From NCBI GenBank assembly GCA_018268835.1, contig JAFDVU010000040.1:1-44343 (forward strand): DNA of 44,343 nt. Direction: 5' to 3'. Positions 27,397 to 35,721 of the stretch are shown in pieces. This DNA comes from Acidobacteriota bacterium. GTDB lineage: Bacteria; Acidobacteriota; Terriglobia; Bryobacterales; Bryobacteraceae. Below the pieces are notes generated by a model. The model had not been told where the DNA came from and ran no database searches. It saw only the letters and a program-made list of their open reading frames with translations. The first letter of the stretch is position 1; every line of letters begins with the position of its first letter. Both the position numbers and the translations under genes were made by a program.

Positions 27397-28644
27397 TTAC
27401 GGGATGACCTCGCGGCCGACCGCCATGTTCAACTGGCCGGCGGCGGTGAGGTAGGCTCCCACCAGATTGGTGTACGCCACCTCGGTGGCGCGGTAATCGC
27501 GCTGCGCGTCGAGGTAATCCACCAGCGCCGCCTGGCCCTTCTGGTAGGAGAAGGACATGGTGTCGCGGATGCGGCTTGCGGTCTTCAGGTAGCCGTCATC
27601 GCCGGTGTAGGGGCGCAACTGGCTGGCGGTGCTCAGCAGGATGAAATAGGCGGAATCGACGTCGCTGAAGGCCTGCGCTTGCGTGGCGTCGCGCTGCCGC
27701 TCGGCGCGGGTGATGTCGATCCGGGTGCGGGCCTTCTCTCCCTGGTTGCGGTCGAAGATGCGCAGCGGGATGCTGACGCCGCCGCCGACGAAGGAGTCCG
27801 CTCCGGTGTGTCCGAAATCAATGGAGATGTCGGGATCGGTGGAGCCGTTGGCGACGGCGAGTTTGTGATCGGTAGTAGCTTTGGCGACGGCCTGGACGGC
27901 GGCGCGGAGGTCGGGTCGCGAGTCGAGCGCCATCGCGTGGAACTCCTCGAGCGGCTGCAGTTTCTCCTGGAACGTGAAGGGGCCGTCGACGTCGAAGCGA
28001 TCGACGGGAGTGCGGTCGTTCAGGAGCATCAGGAGCACGATCTTGGCGGTGCGCGCGTTCACGAGCGCGGTCTGGTAGTCGGAATCGTACTGCACACGCT
28101 GGAGCACGATGCGGTCCAGGTCCACGCGGGCGATGTCGCCGGAGCGGTACCGGTCGCGGTTGATGAGCAACTCCTTGTCGAAGTAGGCCAGGTTCTCTTT
28201 GGCGTTGGCAAGCAAGGCCTTGGCCTGCAGGGTCTGGACGAACGCCGTGCGCAGACTGAAGAGCAGGTTGCGCTCGAGATCCTGCTGCTGCGATTCGGCG
28301 ATCGCGGTGCCCTGCTGCGCGCTCTGCAGGCGAAGTTCACGCTTGTGCTGGCGCTCGTGCACATAATCCAACGCGATGATCGGCAGGGCGTTGGTCAAGG
28401 GACGGTAGGGGTTGCCGTTGAAGATCTGCAACTGATCGAGTGTGACACTGGCGGTGGGATTTGGCCGTAGGTAGGCGGTGACCTCGGCGGCTTTCGACTC
28501 CTGGATGCCGAGTTGCCCGGCCATGAGGTTCGGGTTGGCGGCGCGAAACTTCTCCACCACCTGCTGCCAGGTGAGGGCCGTCTGCGCGGACGCGCCGCCC
28601 GCCAGGCACAGGCCCAAACAGAAATACCGAATCATCCGATGCAT
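27397..28644 (-). CDS. CzcC-like outer-membrane efflux protein
   Basis: TolC-family outer-membrane channel of a heavy-metal RND pump. The frame is open into the upstream pump gene, but the ATG at 28644 (or 28635) yields a signal peptide (MIRYFCLGLCLAGGASA) and a 415-residue protein, normal for CzcC. The chain shows long amphipathic helices (KRELRLQSAQQGTAIAESQ, LLANAKENLAYFDKELLINR, RYRSGDIARVDLDRI) and a second outer-membrane-factor repeat after SRPDLRAAVQAVAK, ending with GAYLTAAGQLNMAVGRE. It is the third gene of the minus-strand czcB-czcA-czcC set, 17 bp after czcA. Its TAA touches the stop of the convergent lyase gene with no gap. Confidence 0.9.
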   Translation of the reverse strand: MHRMIRYFCLGLCLAGGASAQTALTWQQVVEKFRAANPNLMAGQLGIQESKAAEVTAYLRPNPTASVTLDQLQIFNGNPYRPLTNALPIIALDYVHERQHKRELRLQSAQQGTAIAESQQQDLERNLLFSLRTAFVQTLQAKALLANAKENLAYFDKELLINRDRYRSGDIARVDLDRIVLQRVQYDSDYQTALVNARTAKIVLLMLLNDRTPVDRFDVDGPFTFQEKLQPLEEFHAMALDSRPDLRAAVQAVAKATTDHKLAVANGSTDPDISIDFGHTGADSFVGGGVSIPLRIFDRNQGEKARTRIDITRAERQRDATQAQAFSDVDSAYFILLSTASQLRPYTGDDGYLKTASRIRDTMSFSYQKGQAALVDYLDAQRDYRATEVAYTNLVGAYLTAAGQLNMAVGREVIP

Positions 28645-28661
28645 TGTTTTTGCCGCCTCTT

Positions 28662-31600
28662 CTAAACCTGCAACGTGTCGCCGTCGCGCGCCGCCAGCGT
28701 GTAGAGCACCGGCGCCAAAAAGATGGAAAGCAACAGCCGGGAAGCCAGTCCGGCAACGATGACGATGGCGAACGGCTTCTGCGAATCGCTGCCGATTCCG
28801 GTGGACATGGCCGCCGGGAGGAGTCCGAAACAGGCCACCAGCGCAGTCATCATGATGGGCCGCAGCCGCAGCAGGGATGCCTCCAGGGTGGCGGTGGGTA
28901 TGTCGTGTCCCTCCAGCCGGAGCTTGTTGATGAAGGAGTACAGAATGACGCTGGTCTGCACGGCCACGCCCATGAGCGCGACGAAGCCGAGCATGGAAGA
29001 GACACTGAAGGGCGTGTGGGTGATGTAGAGGGCGAGCAGGCCGCCGACGGGCTCCGTCATCAGCACGCTGATGAAGATGATGATGGGGAATTTCAGGTTC
29101 CCGTAGAGCGCGAAGAGGATGAGCAGGATGAGCAGCACGGTGAGAGGCAGGATGATCTTCATCTGCTGTTGCGAGGCGAGATACTCCTTGTACTCGCCAC
29201 CCCAATCGAAGTGATAGTCGATGGGCAGTTTCACCTCGGCATCCACCTTGCGGCGCGCCTCACCGACGGCGCTGGCGAGATCGCGCCCCTCCACGCTGAA
29301 CTGCACGCCGATGTAGCGGGAGTTCGATTCGCGGTATATGAACGATGCGCCGTTTTCCACGTGGATCTCGCAGAACTGGTTGAGCGGCAGGTATTGTCCA
29401 TCCGGCGTCGCGATCAACAGACTTTTGATGGCGTTCTCGTCGCTGCGGTATTGCTCCTGCATGCGCACGACGAGATCGAATTGCCGCTCGCCCTGAATCA
29501 CCTGAGTCGCCGCCGTGCCTCCCAGTGCGGTCTCCACCAGAGTGTTGACGTCGCTCACGTTCAGGCCGTAGCGCGCTAGTTTGGCGCGGTCTGGAGTGAT
29601 GGTGAGGCTGGGCTGGCCGAGTTCGCGCACCACGGTGATCTCGGCGATGCCCGGGATTTTGCCGAGGATGCTCTTCACCTGGTACGCCTTCTGCTCCAGG
29701 GTCGCGAGGTCGGCGCCGAAGATCTTGACCGCGAGCGCGCTCTTGAGGCCGGTCTCGGCCTCATCCACGGCGTCCTCGGCGGGCTGCGTGTAGTTGAAGA
29801 TGATGCCGGGGAAGGTGGCCAGCTTCTTCTGCACGGCCTTGATCAACTCCGGCTTGGTGCGGATGGCGCCGGACCAGGCTTTGTCGGAGTAAGGCTTGAG
29901 CCCGACGTAGAATTCGTTATTGAAGAAGCCGGTGGGATCGGTGCCGTCGTCGGGACGGCCCAGTTCGTTGGCCACGGTGGTCACCTGCGGGAAGGCGAGC
30001 AGGATGTCGCGGATCTGCGGGGAGAGCTTCGCGGCTTCGTCGAAGGAGATGGTGTAAGGCGTGGTGGCGCGCACCCAGAGGGCGCCTTCGTCGAGGTGCG
30101 GCATGAACTCGCCGCCGATGAACGGGATCAGCAGGAGTGAAGCTCCAAAGACGGCTGTGGCGGCCATTACGGTGACCACCCGGTGGCGCAGGCACCAGCC
30201 GAGCATGCGGCCATAGACATCGCGGATCCATTCGTAGACCCGGACTCGCGGCTCGTGAATGTGCCTGCGCAGGAAGTAGGAGCACAGCACCGGCAGCACC
30301 GTGAGGGAGCAGAGCAGCGCGCCCAGCAGGGCGTACGACATGGTGTCCGCCATCGGCTGGAACAGGCGGCCGGACGGCCCGGTGAGTACGTAGATGGGAA
30401 TGTATCCGGCGATGATGACGGCGATGGCGTAGAAGATCGGGCGCTCCACGTCGTGCGCGGCGGCGCGGATGATGTCCACTACGCTGGAGTGCTCGTCCTC
30501 GTGATGGGCCGCGAGTTCGCGGAAGATGTTCTCCACCATCACCACCGCACCGTCCACGATGATGCCGAAGTCGATTGCGCCGATCGAGAGGAGATTGGCG
30601 GGAATGTGGCGCCAGTCCAGGCAGATGAAGGAGAACAACAGCGCGAAGGGAATGGTGACCGCGACGATGAGAGCGGTTCGGACGCTGAAGAGAAATAGTC
30701 CGAGGATGATCAGCACCAGCAGCATGCCGCGCAGCAGGTTGCCCTCCACCGTCTTCGTGGTCTCCTCGATCAGGCCCTGGCGGTCGTAGTATGGAACCAC
30801 CTTCACGTCCGGCGGCAGGACGTGGCGGTTCAATTCGTCCGTCATCTGCTCCACACGCCGGAGAATCACCTGGGCCTGCTCGCCCACGCGCATCAGGATG
30901 ACACCTTCCACGGCCTCCTCCTGGCGCATGTATCCGAACTGGCCGAGGCGCGGCGCGTGGCCGATCTGCACCTTGGCGATGTCCTTGACGTAGACCGGGA
31001 TGCCGCCCTTCTGCTGCAGGACGATGTTGCCGATATCGGCGGTATCGCGAACCAGTCCGAGGCCTCGAATGTAATAGAACTGCCCGCCCTGCGAATAGAA
31101 TCCGCCCCCGGAATTGGCGTTGTTGTTGCCGAGTTGATTCGTGACCTGCGGAACCGTGATGCCGTAGGCGAAGAGCTTCGCGGGGTCGAGGAGAAGCTGG
31201 TATTGCATGGTGGTGCCGCCGAAGCCGGAATCGTCGGCCACGCCCTGGATCGAACGGTAGTGGCGCTCCAGAACCCAATCCTCGAGGATCTTCAACTCCT
31301 GCGGCGAGCGGTCGGTGCTTTGCAGGACGTAGCGGTAGATGAGTCCGCTGGGGCTGTAGAGGGGCGAGAGCGAAGGCTGCAGGCCAGCGGGGATCGCGGC
31401 GTTGCCGACGCGTTCGAAAGCCTGTTCGCGCACGAAATACGGGTCGGCGCCGTACTCGAAGTTCATCTGCACGCTGGAGAGGCCGTAAAGAGAAATCGAA
31501 CGCAGCGAATCCAGGCGCGGGATGCCGTTCATCTCGATCTCGATCGGGATGGTGACGAGCCGCTCGACCTCTTCGGCGGCGTGTCCCGGCCACTGGGTGA

Positions 31601-31748
31601 TGATCTCGACGTGCGGAGGGGAGAGATCGGGATAGGCGTCGATGGGCAGGTGCTGGAACGAAACCGCGCCGTAGATCATCAGGGCGATGGCGGCGATCAC
31701 GATGAGGAACGGCTGCCGGAGTGCAAAGGAGACCAGTTTCGCGATCAT
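28662..31748 (-). CDS. czcA: CzcA/CusA-type heavy-metal efflux RND pump
   Basis: Inner-membrane proton-driven pump that moves metal ions (Zn, Co, Cd, Ni, or Cu/Ag) from periplasm or cytoplasm to the outside through a tripartite complex. The 1028-residue protein has the RND layout: a helix, large periplasmic loop, six helices, second loop, final helices. Its metal-pump signatures are DAYPDLSPPHVEIITQWPG at the N-terminus, the helix-4 motif IDFGIIVDGAVVMVEN with charged residues for proton relay, and PHLDEGALWVRATTP. These place it in the HME branch rather than the drug (HAE) branch. CzcA and CusA subtypes cannot be separated safely by eye. czcB lies 12 bp upstream and the CzcC-like gene 17 bp downstream. 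Confidence 0.94.
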   Translation of the reverse strand: MIAKLVSFALRQPFLIVIAAIALMIYGAVSFQHLPIDAYPDLSPPHVEIITQWPGHAAEEVERLVTIPIEIEMNGIPRLDSLRSISLYGLSSVQMNFEYGADPYFVREQAFERVGNAAIPAGLQPSLSPLYSPSGLIYRYVLQSTDRSPQELKILEDWVLERHYRSIQGVADDSGFGGTTMQYQLLLDPAKLFAYGITVPQVTNQLGNNNANSGGGFYSQGGQFYYIRGLGLVRDTADIGNIVLQQKGGIPVYVKDIAKVQIGHAPRLGQFGYMRQEEAVEGVILMRVGEQAQVILRRVEQMTDELNRHVLPPDVKVVPYYDRQGLIEETTKTVEGNLLRGMLLVLIILGLFLFSVRTALIVAVTIPFALLFSFICLDWRHIPANLLSIGAIDFGIIVDGAVVMVENIFRELAAHHEDEHSSVVDIIRAAAHDVERPIFYAIAVIIAGYIPIYVLTGPSGRLFQPMADTMSYALLGALLCSLTVLPVLCSYFLRRHIHEPRVRVYEWIRDVYGRMLGWCLRHRVVTVMAATAVFGASLLLIPFIGGEFMPHLDEGALWVRATTPYTISFDEAAKLSPQIRDILLAFPQVTTVANELGRPDDGTDPTGFFNNEFYVGLKPYSDKAWSGAIRTKPELIKAVQKKLATFPGIIFNYTQPAEDAVDEAETGLKSALAVKIFGADLATLEQKAYQVKSILGKIPGIAEITVVRELGQPSLTITPDRAKLARYGLNVSDVNTLVETALGGTAATQVIQGERQFDLVVRMQEQYRSDENAIKSLLIATPDGQYLPLNQFCEIHVENGASFIYRESNSRYIGVQFSVEGRDLASAVGEARRKVDAEVKLPIDYHFDWGGEYKEYLASQQQMKIILPLTVLLILLILFALYGNLKFPIIIFISVLMTEPVGGLLALYITHTPFSVSSMLGFVALMGVAVQTSVILYSFINKLRLEGHDIPTATLEASLLRLRPIMMTALVACFGLLPAAMSTGIGSDSQKPFAIVIVAGLASRLLLSIFLAPVLYTLAARDGDTLQV

Positions 31749-31760
31749 GGTGGTTGCGCC

Positions 31761-32951
31761 CTATCGAATGGTATTGGCGAACTGGAGGAAAAGGCTGCCG
31801 TCGCTCACCACGGTTTCCCCTTCCCGCAGGCCGCTGGAGATGGCGTTCAATCCGTCCTGCTGGCCGGCGACAGTGACACTGCGCTGCGCGAACTTTCCGG
31901 GCTCGGCCTGGACGTAGACGATCGGCTCGTTCTTGTCGTCGCGCAGCACGGCGGAGATCGGGACCACCAGCACGCGGCCCCGGGTTCCCGTGTGCACCAC
32001 GGCATCCACGAACATGTCCTTTTTGAGCAGGCCCGCGGGATTGCGGGTGACGATGCGCACCGGCGTGGTGCGGGTATTGGGATCGACGAAGCTGCCGATG
32101 TAGGCCACGGTGCCGTGAAAGTGCTCCGGTAGCGATGGGTTGCTCTCGTCCACGGGGTCGCCAACGCGCACGCTCGGCAGGTCGCGATCGAAGATGTGGC
32201 CCTGCACCCAGACGGTGGAAACATCGCTGATGGCGAAGCAGATGGTCTGGCCGGCCTGGATCACCATGCCGGGGGAGACAAGCTTCTGCACGACAGCGCC
32301 GGAGATAGGCGAGCGCACCGCCAACTCGGTGTTGACCGCGGTGCCCTGCTTTTCGGCGGCCTCGATGTCCTGGCTCGCGATGCCGAAGATGCGCAGGGCT
32401 TGCAGGCTGTTCTGTACGTCGGTGAGGGCGTCGTTGTAGTCGGCCTCGCTGCTCTGGTAGTCCTTGAGCGCGATGGCGCCGCGGTCCAGCAGTTCCTTCA
32501 TGCGGTCCACGATGCGCCGGTTGTAGACTTCGCGGTTGCGCGCCTTGCGGTATGCCGCAACCGCGTTGGCCACGTCGGGACTGGAGACGTAGAGCAGGGG
32601 CTGGCCCTGGACGACCGGAGTCCCGAGATCGACCAGGATGCGGGTGATTGGACCGTTGACCTGGGTGATGGCCTGGGTGGTGTGGTCGGCGTCCCAATCC
32701 ACGGTTCCGGTGGTTTGCACAGCGACCGGCCAGTTGGCGGTGCCCACCGGCACGGTGCGGATGTGCGACATCTGGTCGGGCGCCACGGTGAAGAGGCCCG
32801 GTTGAGGGCTTACGCCGCCGCTGTCGGGCTTGGCTTCCGCCGGCTGCGTCCGGCGGCAGGACGGTGCCACGGTCGTCAGTGCCAGCACGCAGAGAATCGC
32901 CGCGAGCCGTTCCGGGTGGCGGGCCGCATGACTGCAGATTACTCGATACAC
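31761..32951 (-). CDS. CzcB-like periplasmic adaptor protein of the metal pump
   Basis: Membrane-fusion protein linking the CzcA pump to the outer-membrane channel. Features are an N-terminal hydrophobic segment (LAAILCVLALTTVA) followed by a Cys that could be lipidated, the lipoyl halves NGPITRILVDLGTPVVQGQ and RSPISGAVVQKLVSPGMVI, a helical hairpin between them (AYRKARNREVYNRRIVDRM), and beta-barrel/proximal domains ending GLREGETVVSDGSLFL. The GTG at 32951 is chosen because GGGGGA lies seven bases upstream and the product starts like a signal peptide. An in-frame ATG at 32984 would add 11 residues but has no ribosome-binding site. First gene of the czcB-A-C operon. Confidence 0.9.
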   Translation of the reverse strand: MYRVICSHAARHPERLAAILCVLALTTVAPSCRRTQPAEAKPDSGGVSPQPGLFTVAPDQMSHIRTVPVGTANWPVAVQTTGTVDWDADHTTQAITQVNGPITRILVDLGTPVVQGQPLLYVSSPDVANAVAAYRKARNREVYNRRIVDRMKELLDRGAIALKDYQSSEADYNDALTDVQNSLQALRIFGIASQDIEAAEKQGTAVNTELAVRSPISGAVVQKLVSPGMVIQAGQTICFAISDVSTVWVQGHIFDRDLPSVRVGDPVDESNPSLPEHFHGTVAYIGSFVDPNTRTTPVRIVTRNPAGLLKKDMFVDAVVHTGTRGRVLVVPISAVLRDDKNEPIVYVQAEPGKFAQRSVTVAGQQDGLNAISSGLREGETVVSDGSLFLQFANTIR

Positions 32952-33030
32952 TCCAGATTCCCCCAAAGAACATGTGAGGCTCATCCGCCGGCGAAACCGG
33001 GGTGGGTGGCCCGTTTCGGCTTGGGGAGAC

Positions 33031-33055
33031 GCCCGACTGCGAAAGGTCGCCGGGC
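33031..33055. repeat. Imperfect stem-loop in the leader of czcB
   Basis: GCCCG at 33031-33035 pairs with CGGGC at 33051-33055, with partial inner pairing. It lies in the 134-bp gap between the His/Cys-rich gene and czcB. No known metal or cobalamin riboswitch core was recognised and there is no T-run, so the role is open. Confidence 0.35.
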
Positions 33056-33085
33056 ATCCGGGTCAAGCCGGTAATTTGCGAGGGA

Positions 33086-33421
33086 TCAAGAGGCGGGCGG
33101 GGCTCGCGATTCGCCGGTCAGAACCAGGGATGCGTACGACGCGTTGAGTTTAGCAGCCGGCTCGAACCAGACCGCCGGCAGGGCCGGGGCGACGAGCGCG
33201 GAGGTGACGGGTTGCAGGAAGGGCAGAGTACCGGCGTGGCAGATGGCGCAGCAGTGTTGCGCCGAGTGATGGTGGTCTTCTGCGGAAGCTGCACCCTGCG
33301 TGCACACCACACACAACAGCAACAGGAGCACCGCGACGAATCGAATCCATGCTAAGGCGCAAACCGGCGCTTCCGCCGCGGGCGGAGGCGCAATCGCGGC
33401 TTTGGCATGGACAACGCGCAC
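33086..33421 (-). CDS. Small His/Cys-rich membrane-associated protein upstream of the metal pump
   Basis: A protein of about 111 residues with one hydrophobic segment (LAWIRFVAVLLLLLCVVC) followed at once by the metal-ligand-like cluster DHHHSAQHCCAICH and then a neutral tail ending TGESRAPPAS. This resembles small DUF2946-like proteins found beside metal resistance genes, but I do not recognise it firmly. The frame is open up to 33835, where it only mirrors the opposite gene. The GTG at 33421 is a plausible start (AGG several bases upstream); an ATG at 33535 is possible. It lies on the same strand 134 bp before czcB, so a role in binding or sensing the exported metal at the periplasmic face is a reasonable inference. 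Confidence 0.6.
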   Translation of the reverse strand: MRVVHAKAAIAPPPAAEAPVCALAWIRFVAVLLLLLCVVCTQGAASAEDHHHSAQHCCAICHAGTLPFLQPVTSALVAPALPAVWFEPAAKLNASYASLVLTGESRAPPAS

Positions 33422-33546
33422 GCTGTGACCTAACTTACTACAAACGGAGCCCTCCTCGCCAATCGGGCCATCGCCATCGCCATCCGCGGCGAAACGCAAC
33501 GCGCCACGGACGCGGAACGTTTCGGAGAGTGACATCTGCTGTGCGA

Positions 33547-33552
33547 TAGAAT
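33547..33552 (+). promoter_or_regulatory. Possible -10 box (TAGAAT) for the pectin operon
   Basis: TAGAAT ends 14 bases before the ATG of the tagaturonate epimerase gene, in the 145-bp region shared with the divergent His/Cys-rich gene. No good -35 box is visible. It fits the short-leader pattern of other starts in this window. Confidence 0.4.
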
Positions 33553-33566
33553 GAGGGTTCATCGAC

Positions 33567-34787
33567 ATGCTGACTCTGGAGAAATATTCGCTCGGCGTAG
33601 GCGATCGCTTCGCGCACCAGGCCAAGGCACAACTCGAGGCCTGCCGTATGGCCGCCGCCCGCGGGGTGGAAGTCGTCCCCGTCTGGAACAAGTCCAACCG
33701 CGAACACCTCATCGTAGGCAGCGAACCGGGGAGCGTCCGTGCCGCCGCCGATGCCGCGGTGCGCGAGTTGAACTGGACCGGGCCGTACCACGTGGACGCG
33801 GACCACATCAACCTGGGCACGGTGGACCGGTTCATCGACGCAAGCGACTTCTATACGCTCGACGTGGCGAGCGCGATCGGCCAGGCGGCCTCGGCGGACG
33901 ACGTCGCGGCGTTCGTCGCGCGGCACCCCGAGTTGGTCAGGGAGACCGGCGCGGATGCGGTCGCCGCCACGACGCGCAAGTACCTGTTCGCGGTGCGGCA
34001 GGCGGGCACGATCCACCGGCGCATCGCCGAACAGCGCGGCGCACGGCCGTTCATCACTGAGGTTTCGATGGACGAGACGGATGCGCCGCAGACGCCGCCG
34101 GAGTTGCTGGTGATCCTGGCCGCGATCGGCGACGAGAAGATCCCGATCCAGACGATCGCGCCGAAGTTCACTGGCCGCTTCAACAAGGGCGTGGATTATG
34201 TGGGCGACGCGGCGCAGTTCGAAAGAGAGTTCAACGACGATCTGGCGGTGATTGCGCATGCGGTGTCGGCATACGGGCTTCCGGCCAACCTCAAGCTCAG
34301 CGTGCATTCAGGCAGCGATAAATTCTCGATCTACGCACCCATTCGGCGAGCGCTGCTTCGGACCGGCGCGGGGGTGCACGTCAAGACGGCGGGCACGACG
34401 TGGCTGGAAGAGTTGATCGGGCTCGCGGAAGCCGGCGGCGACGGCCTCGAACTCGCCAAGCAGGTTTACGCAAAGGCGTACGCCGACCGCGATGCGCTCT
34501 GCGAGCCCTACGCTTCCGTGATCGATATCAACTACGCGTGCCTGCCTGAGCCCTCCGCGGTCAACGGCTGGACCAGCGAGCAGTACACCAGCGCGCTGCG
34601 CCACGACCAGAAGAACCCCGGCTTCAATGCCGATCTGCGGCAGTTGCTGCACGTGGGCTACAAGGTGGCGGCCAAGATGGGCGACAAATACCTGAAGATG
34701 CTCGACGCGTGCGAAAGCTCGATCGCGCGCAACGTCACCGAAAACCTCTTCGACCGGCACATTCGGCCGATCTTCCTGGCAGCCTAG
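33567..34787 (+). CDS. uxaE: D-tagaturonate epimerase
   Basis: UxaE-type enzymes convert D-tagaturonate to D-fructuronate in hexuronate breakdown, as described for Thermotoga. They allow growth on galacturonate without the tagaturonate-to-altronate branch. The 406-residue cytoplasmic protein matches this family along its length, with family-like His/Asp segments that may bind metal: YHVDADHINLGTVDRFI, KFTGRFNKGVDYVGD, LSVHSGSDKFSIY and HVKTAGTTWLEELIGLAE. It starts at an ATG preceded by TAGAAT and is followed after one base by a pectin methylesterase and then a polygalacturonase. The operon thus joins extracellular pectin cutting to intracellular uronate use. The context strongly supports the family call. 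Confidence 0.88.
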   Translation: MLTLEKYSLGVGDRFAHQAKAQLEACRMAAARGVEVVPVWNKSNREHLIVGSEPGSVRAAADAAVRELNWTGPYHVDADHINLGTVDRFIDASDFYTLDVASAIGQAASADDVAAFVARHPELVRETGADAVAATTRKYLFAVRQAGTIHRRIAEQRGARPFITEVSMDETDAPQTPPELLVILAAIGDEKIPIQTIAPKFTGRFNKGVDYVGDAAQFEREFNDDLAVIAHAVSAYGLPANLKLSVHSGSDKFSIYAPIRRALLRTGAGVHVKTAGTTWLEELIGLAEAGGDGLELAKQVYAKAYADRDALCEPYASVIDINYACLPEPSAVNGWTSEQYTSALRHDQKNPGFNADLRQLLHVGYKVAAKMGDKYLKMLDACESSIARNVTENLFDRHIRPIFLAA

Positions 34788-34788
34788 G

Positions 34789-35721
34789 ATGGTGGCGCGG
34801 ATGGCGCTGTTCGCCGCCGCGGTGGCGGCGTTTGCGCAGCCGCGCGAGGTCACCGTGTCCGATGCGGCGTCGCTACAGGCCGCGATCGACGGCGCCGGCA
34901 GCAAGGGCGCTGTGATCCGCTTGCGGCCGGGCACCTACAAACAGGTCTTCGTCATCGCCAAACCGCATATTCAACTGCGCGGGACGGGCGCGAAGCCCGA
35001 GGACGTGATGCTCACGTTCGACAATTCCGCGGGGACGGCGGGCGGCACGACGCGTTCGGCCTCGGTCACGGTGAGCGGCGACGATTTCTACGCAGAGAAT
35101 CTGACCTTCGAGAACAGTTTCAGCCGCAACCGTCCGCTCACGCAGCAGGGGTCGCAGGCCGTGGCGCTCAAGGTCACGGGCGACCGCGCGGTCTTCCGCC
35201 GCGTGCGCTTCCTGGGCTACCAGGACACGCTATACGCGAATAACGGCCGGCAGTATTTCGCCGACTGTTACATCGAAGGCAACGTGGACTTCATCTTCGG
35301 TAACGCGCCCGCCTTCTTCGACCGCTGCGAGATTCACGCGCTGGCGCACCCGGTGGTCTACCTCACCGCGCAGAGCCGCCTGACCGCCGGCGACAAGAGC
35401 GGCTATGTGTTCCATCGTTGCCGCATCACCGCGGAGAAGGGTGCGGAGCGCGTGTACCTGGGCCGCCCGTGGCGGGCCTATTCGACCGTGATCTGGCTGA
35501 ACAGTGAAATGCCCGCGGCGATCGTGCCCGAAGGCTGGCACGAGTGGGAGCACGATGGCAAGCCCTCGCTGCCCACTTCCTTCTATGCGGAATACCGCTC
35601 GACCGGACCCGGCGCGCGTCCCGATTCGCGCCGCCAACTCACCGATGCCGAAGCCGCGCAATTCGCGCTGCCGGCCTTCCTGGCAGGAGACGACCAGTGG
35701 GATCCCCGCAACATACACTAA
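34789..35721 (+). CDS. Secreted pectin methylesterase (CE8)
   Basis: Removes methyl groups from homogalacturonan, opening it to polygalacturonase. The 310-residue protein has a short signal peptide (MVARMALFAAAVAAFAQ; the ATG at 34801 is an alternative start) and a right-handed beta-helix. All pectinesterase motifs are present: GSQAVAL, GYQDTLY with D146 as acid/base, YIEGNVDFIFG with D167 as nucleophile, and LGRPWRAYS with R226 and W228 for substrate binding. The length is that of the minimal catalytic domain, with no pro-region. It begins one base after the epimerase stop codon and overlaps the polygalacturonase gene by 25 bp, so the three are one transcript. Confidence 0.95.
   Translation: MVARMALFAAAVAAFAQPREVTVSDAASLQAAIDGAGSKGAVIRLRPGTYKQVFVIAKPHIQLRGTGAKPEDVMLTFDNSAGTAGGTTRSASVTVSGDDFYAENLTFENSFSRNRPLTQQGSQAVALKVTGDRAVFRRVRFLGYQDTLYANNGRQYFADCYIEGNVDFIFGNAPAFFDRCEIHALAHPVVYLTAQSRLTAGDKSGYVFHRCRITAEKGAERVYLGRPWRAYSTVIWLNSEMPAAIVPEGWHEWEHDGKPSLPTSFYAEYRSTGPGARPDSRRQLTDAEAAQFALPAFLAGDDQWDPRNIH
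35685..35689 (+). promoter_or_regulatory. Ribosome-binding site inside the pectinesterase gene that sets the GH28 start
   Basis: AGGAG lies seven bases before GTG at 35697. It selects that codon as the start of the polygalacturonase gene although its frame is open from 35544. The gene overlap implies coupled translation. Confidence 0.7.

Noticed and set aside
29917..33066. A 1049-codon minus-strand frame across czcA and czcB
   Set aside because: The product is Arg/Pro/His-rich with no recognisable domain and lies in another frame of two well-supported genes.
32952..33085. Metal or cobalamin riboswitch in the czcB leader
   Set aside because: A hairpin is present, but none of the conserved core sequences of the cobalamin, NiCo or manganese riboswitches could be found.
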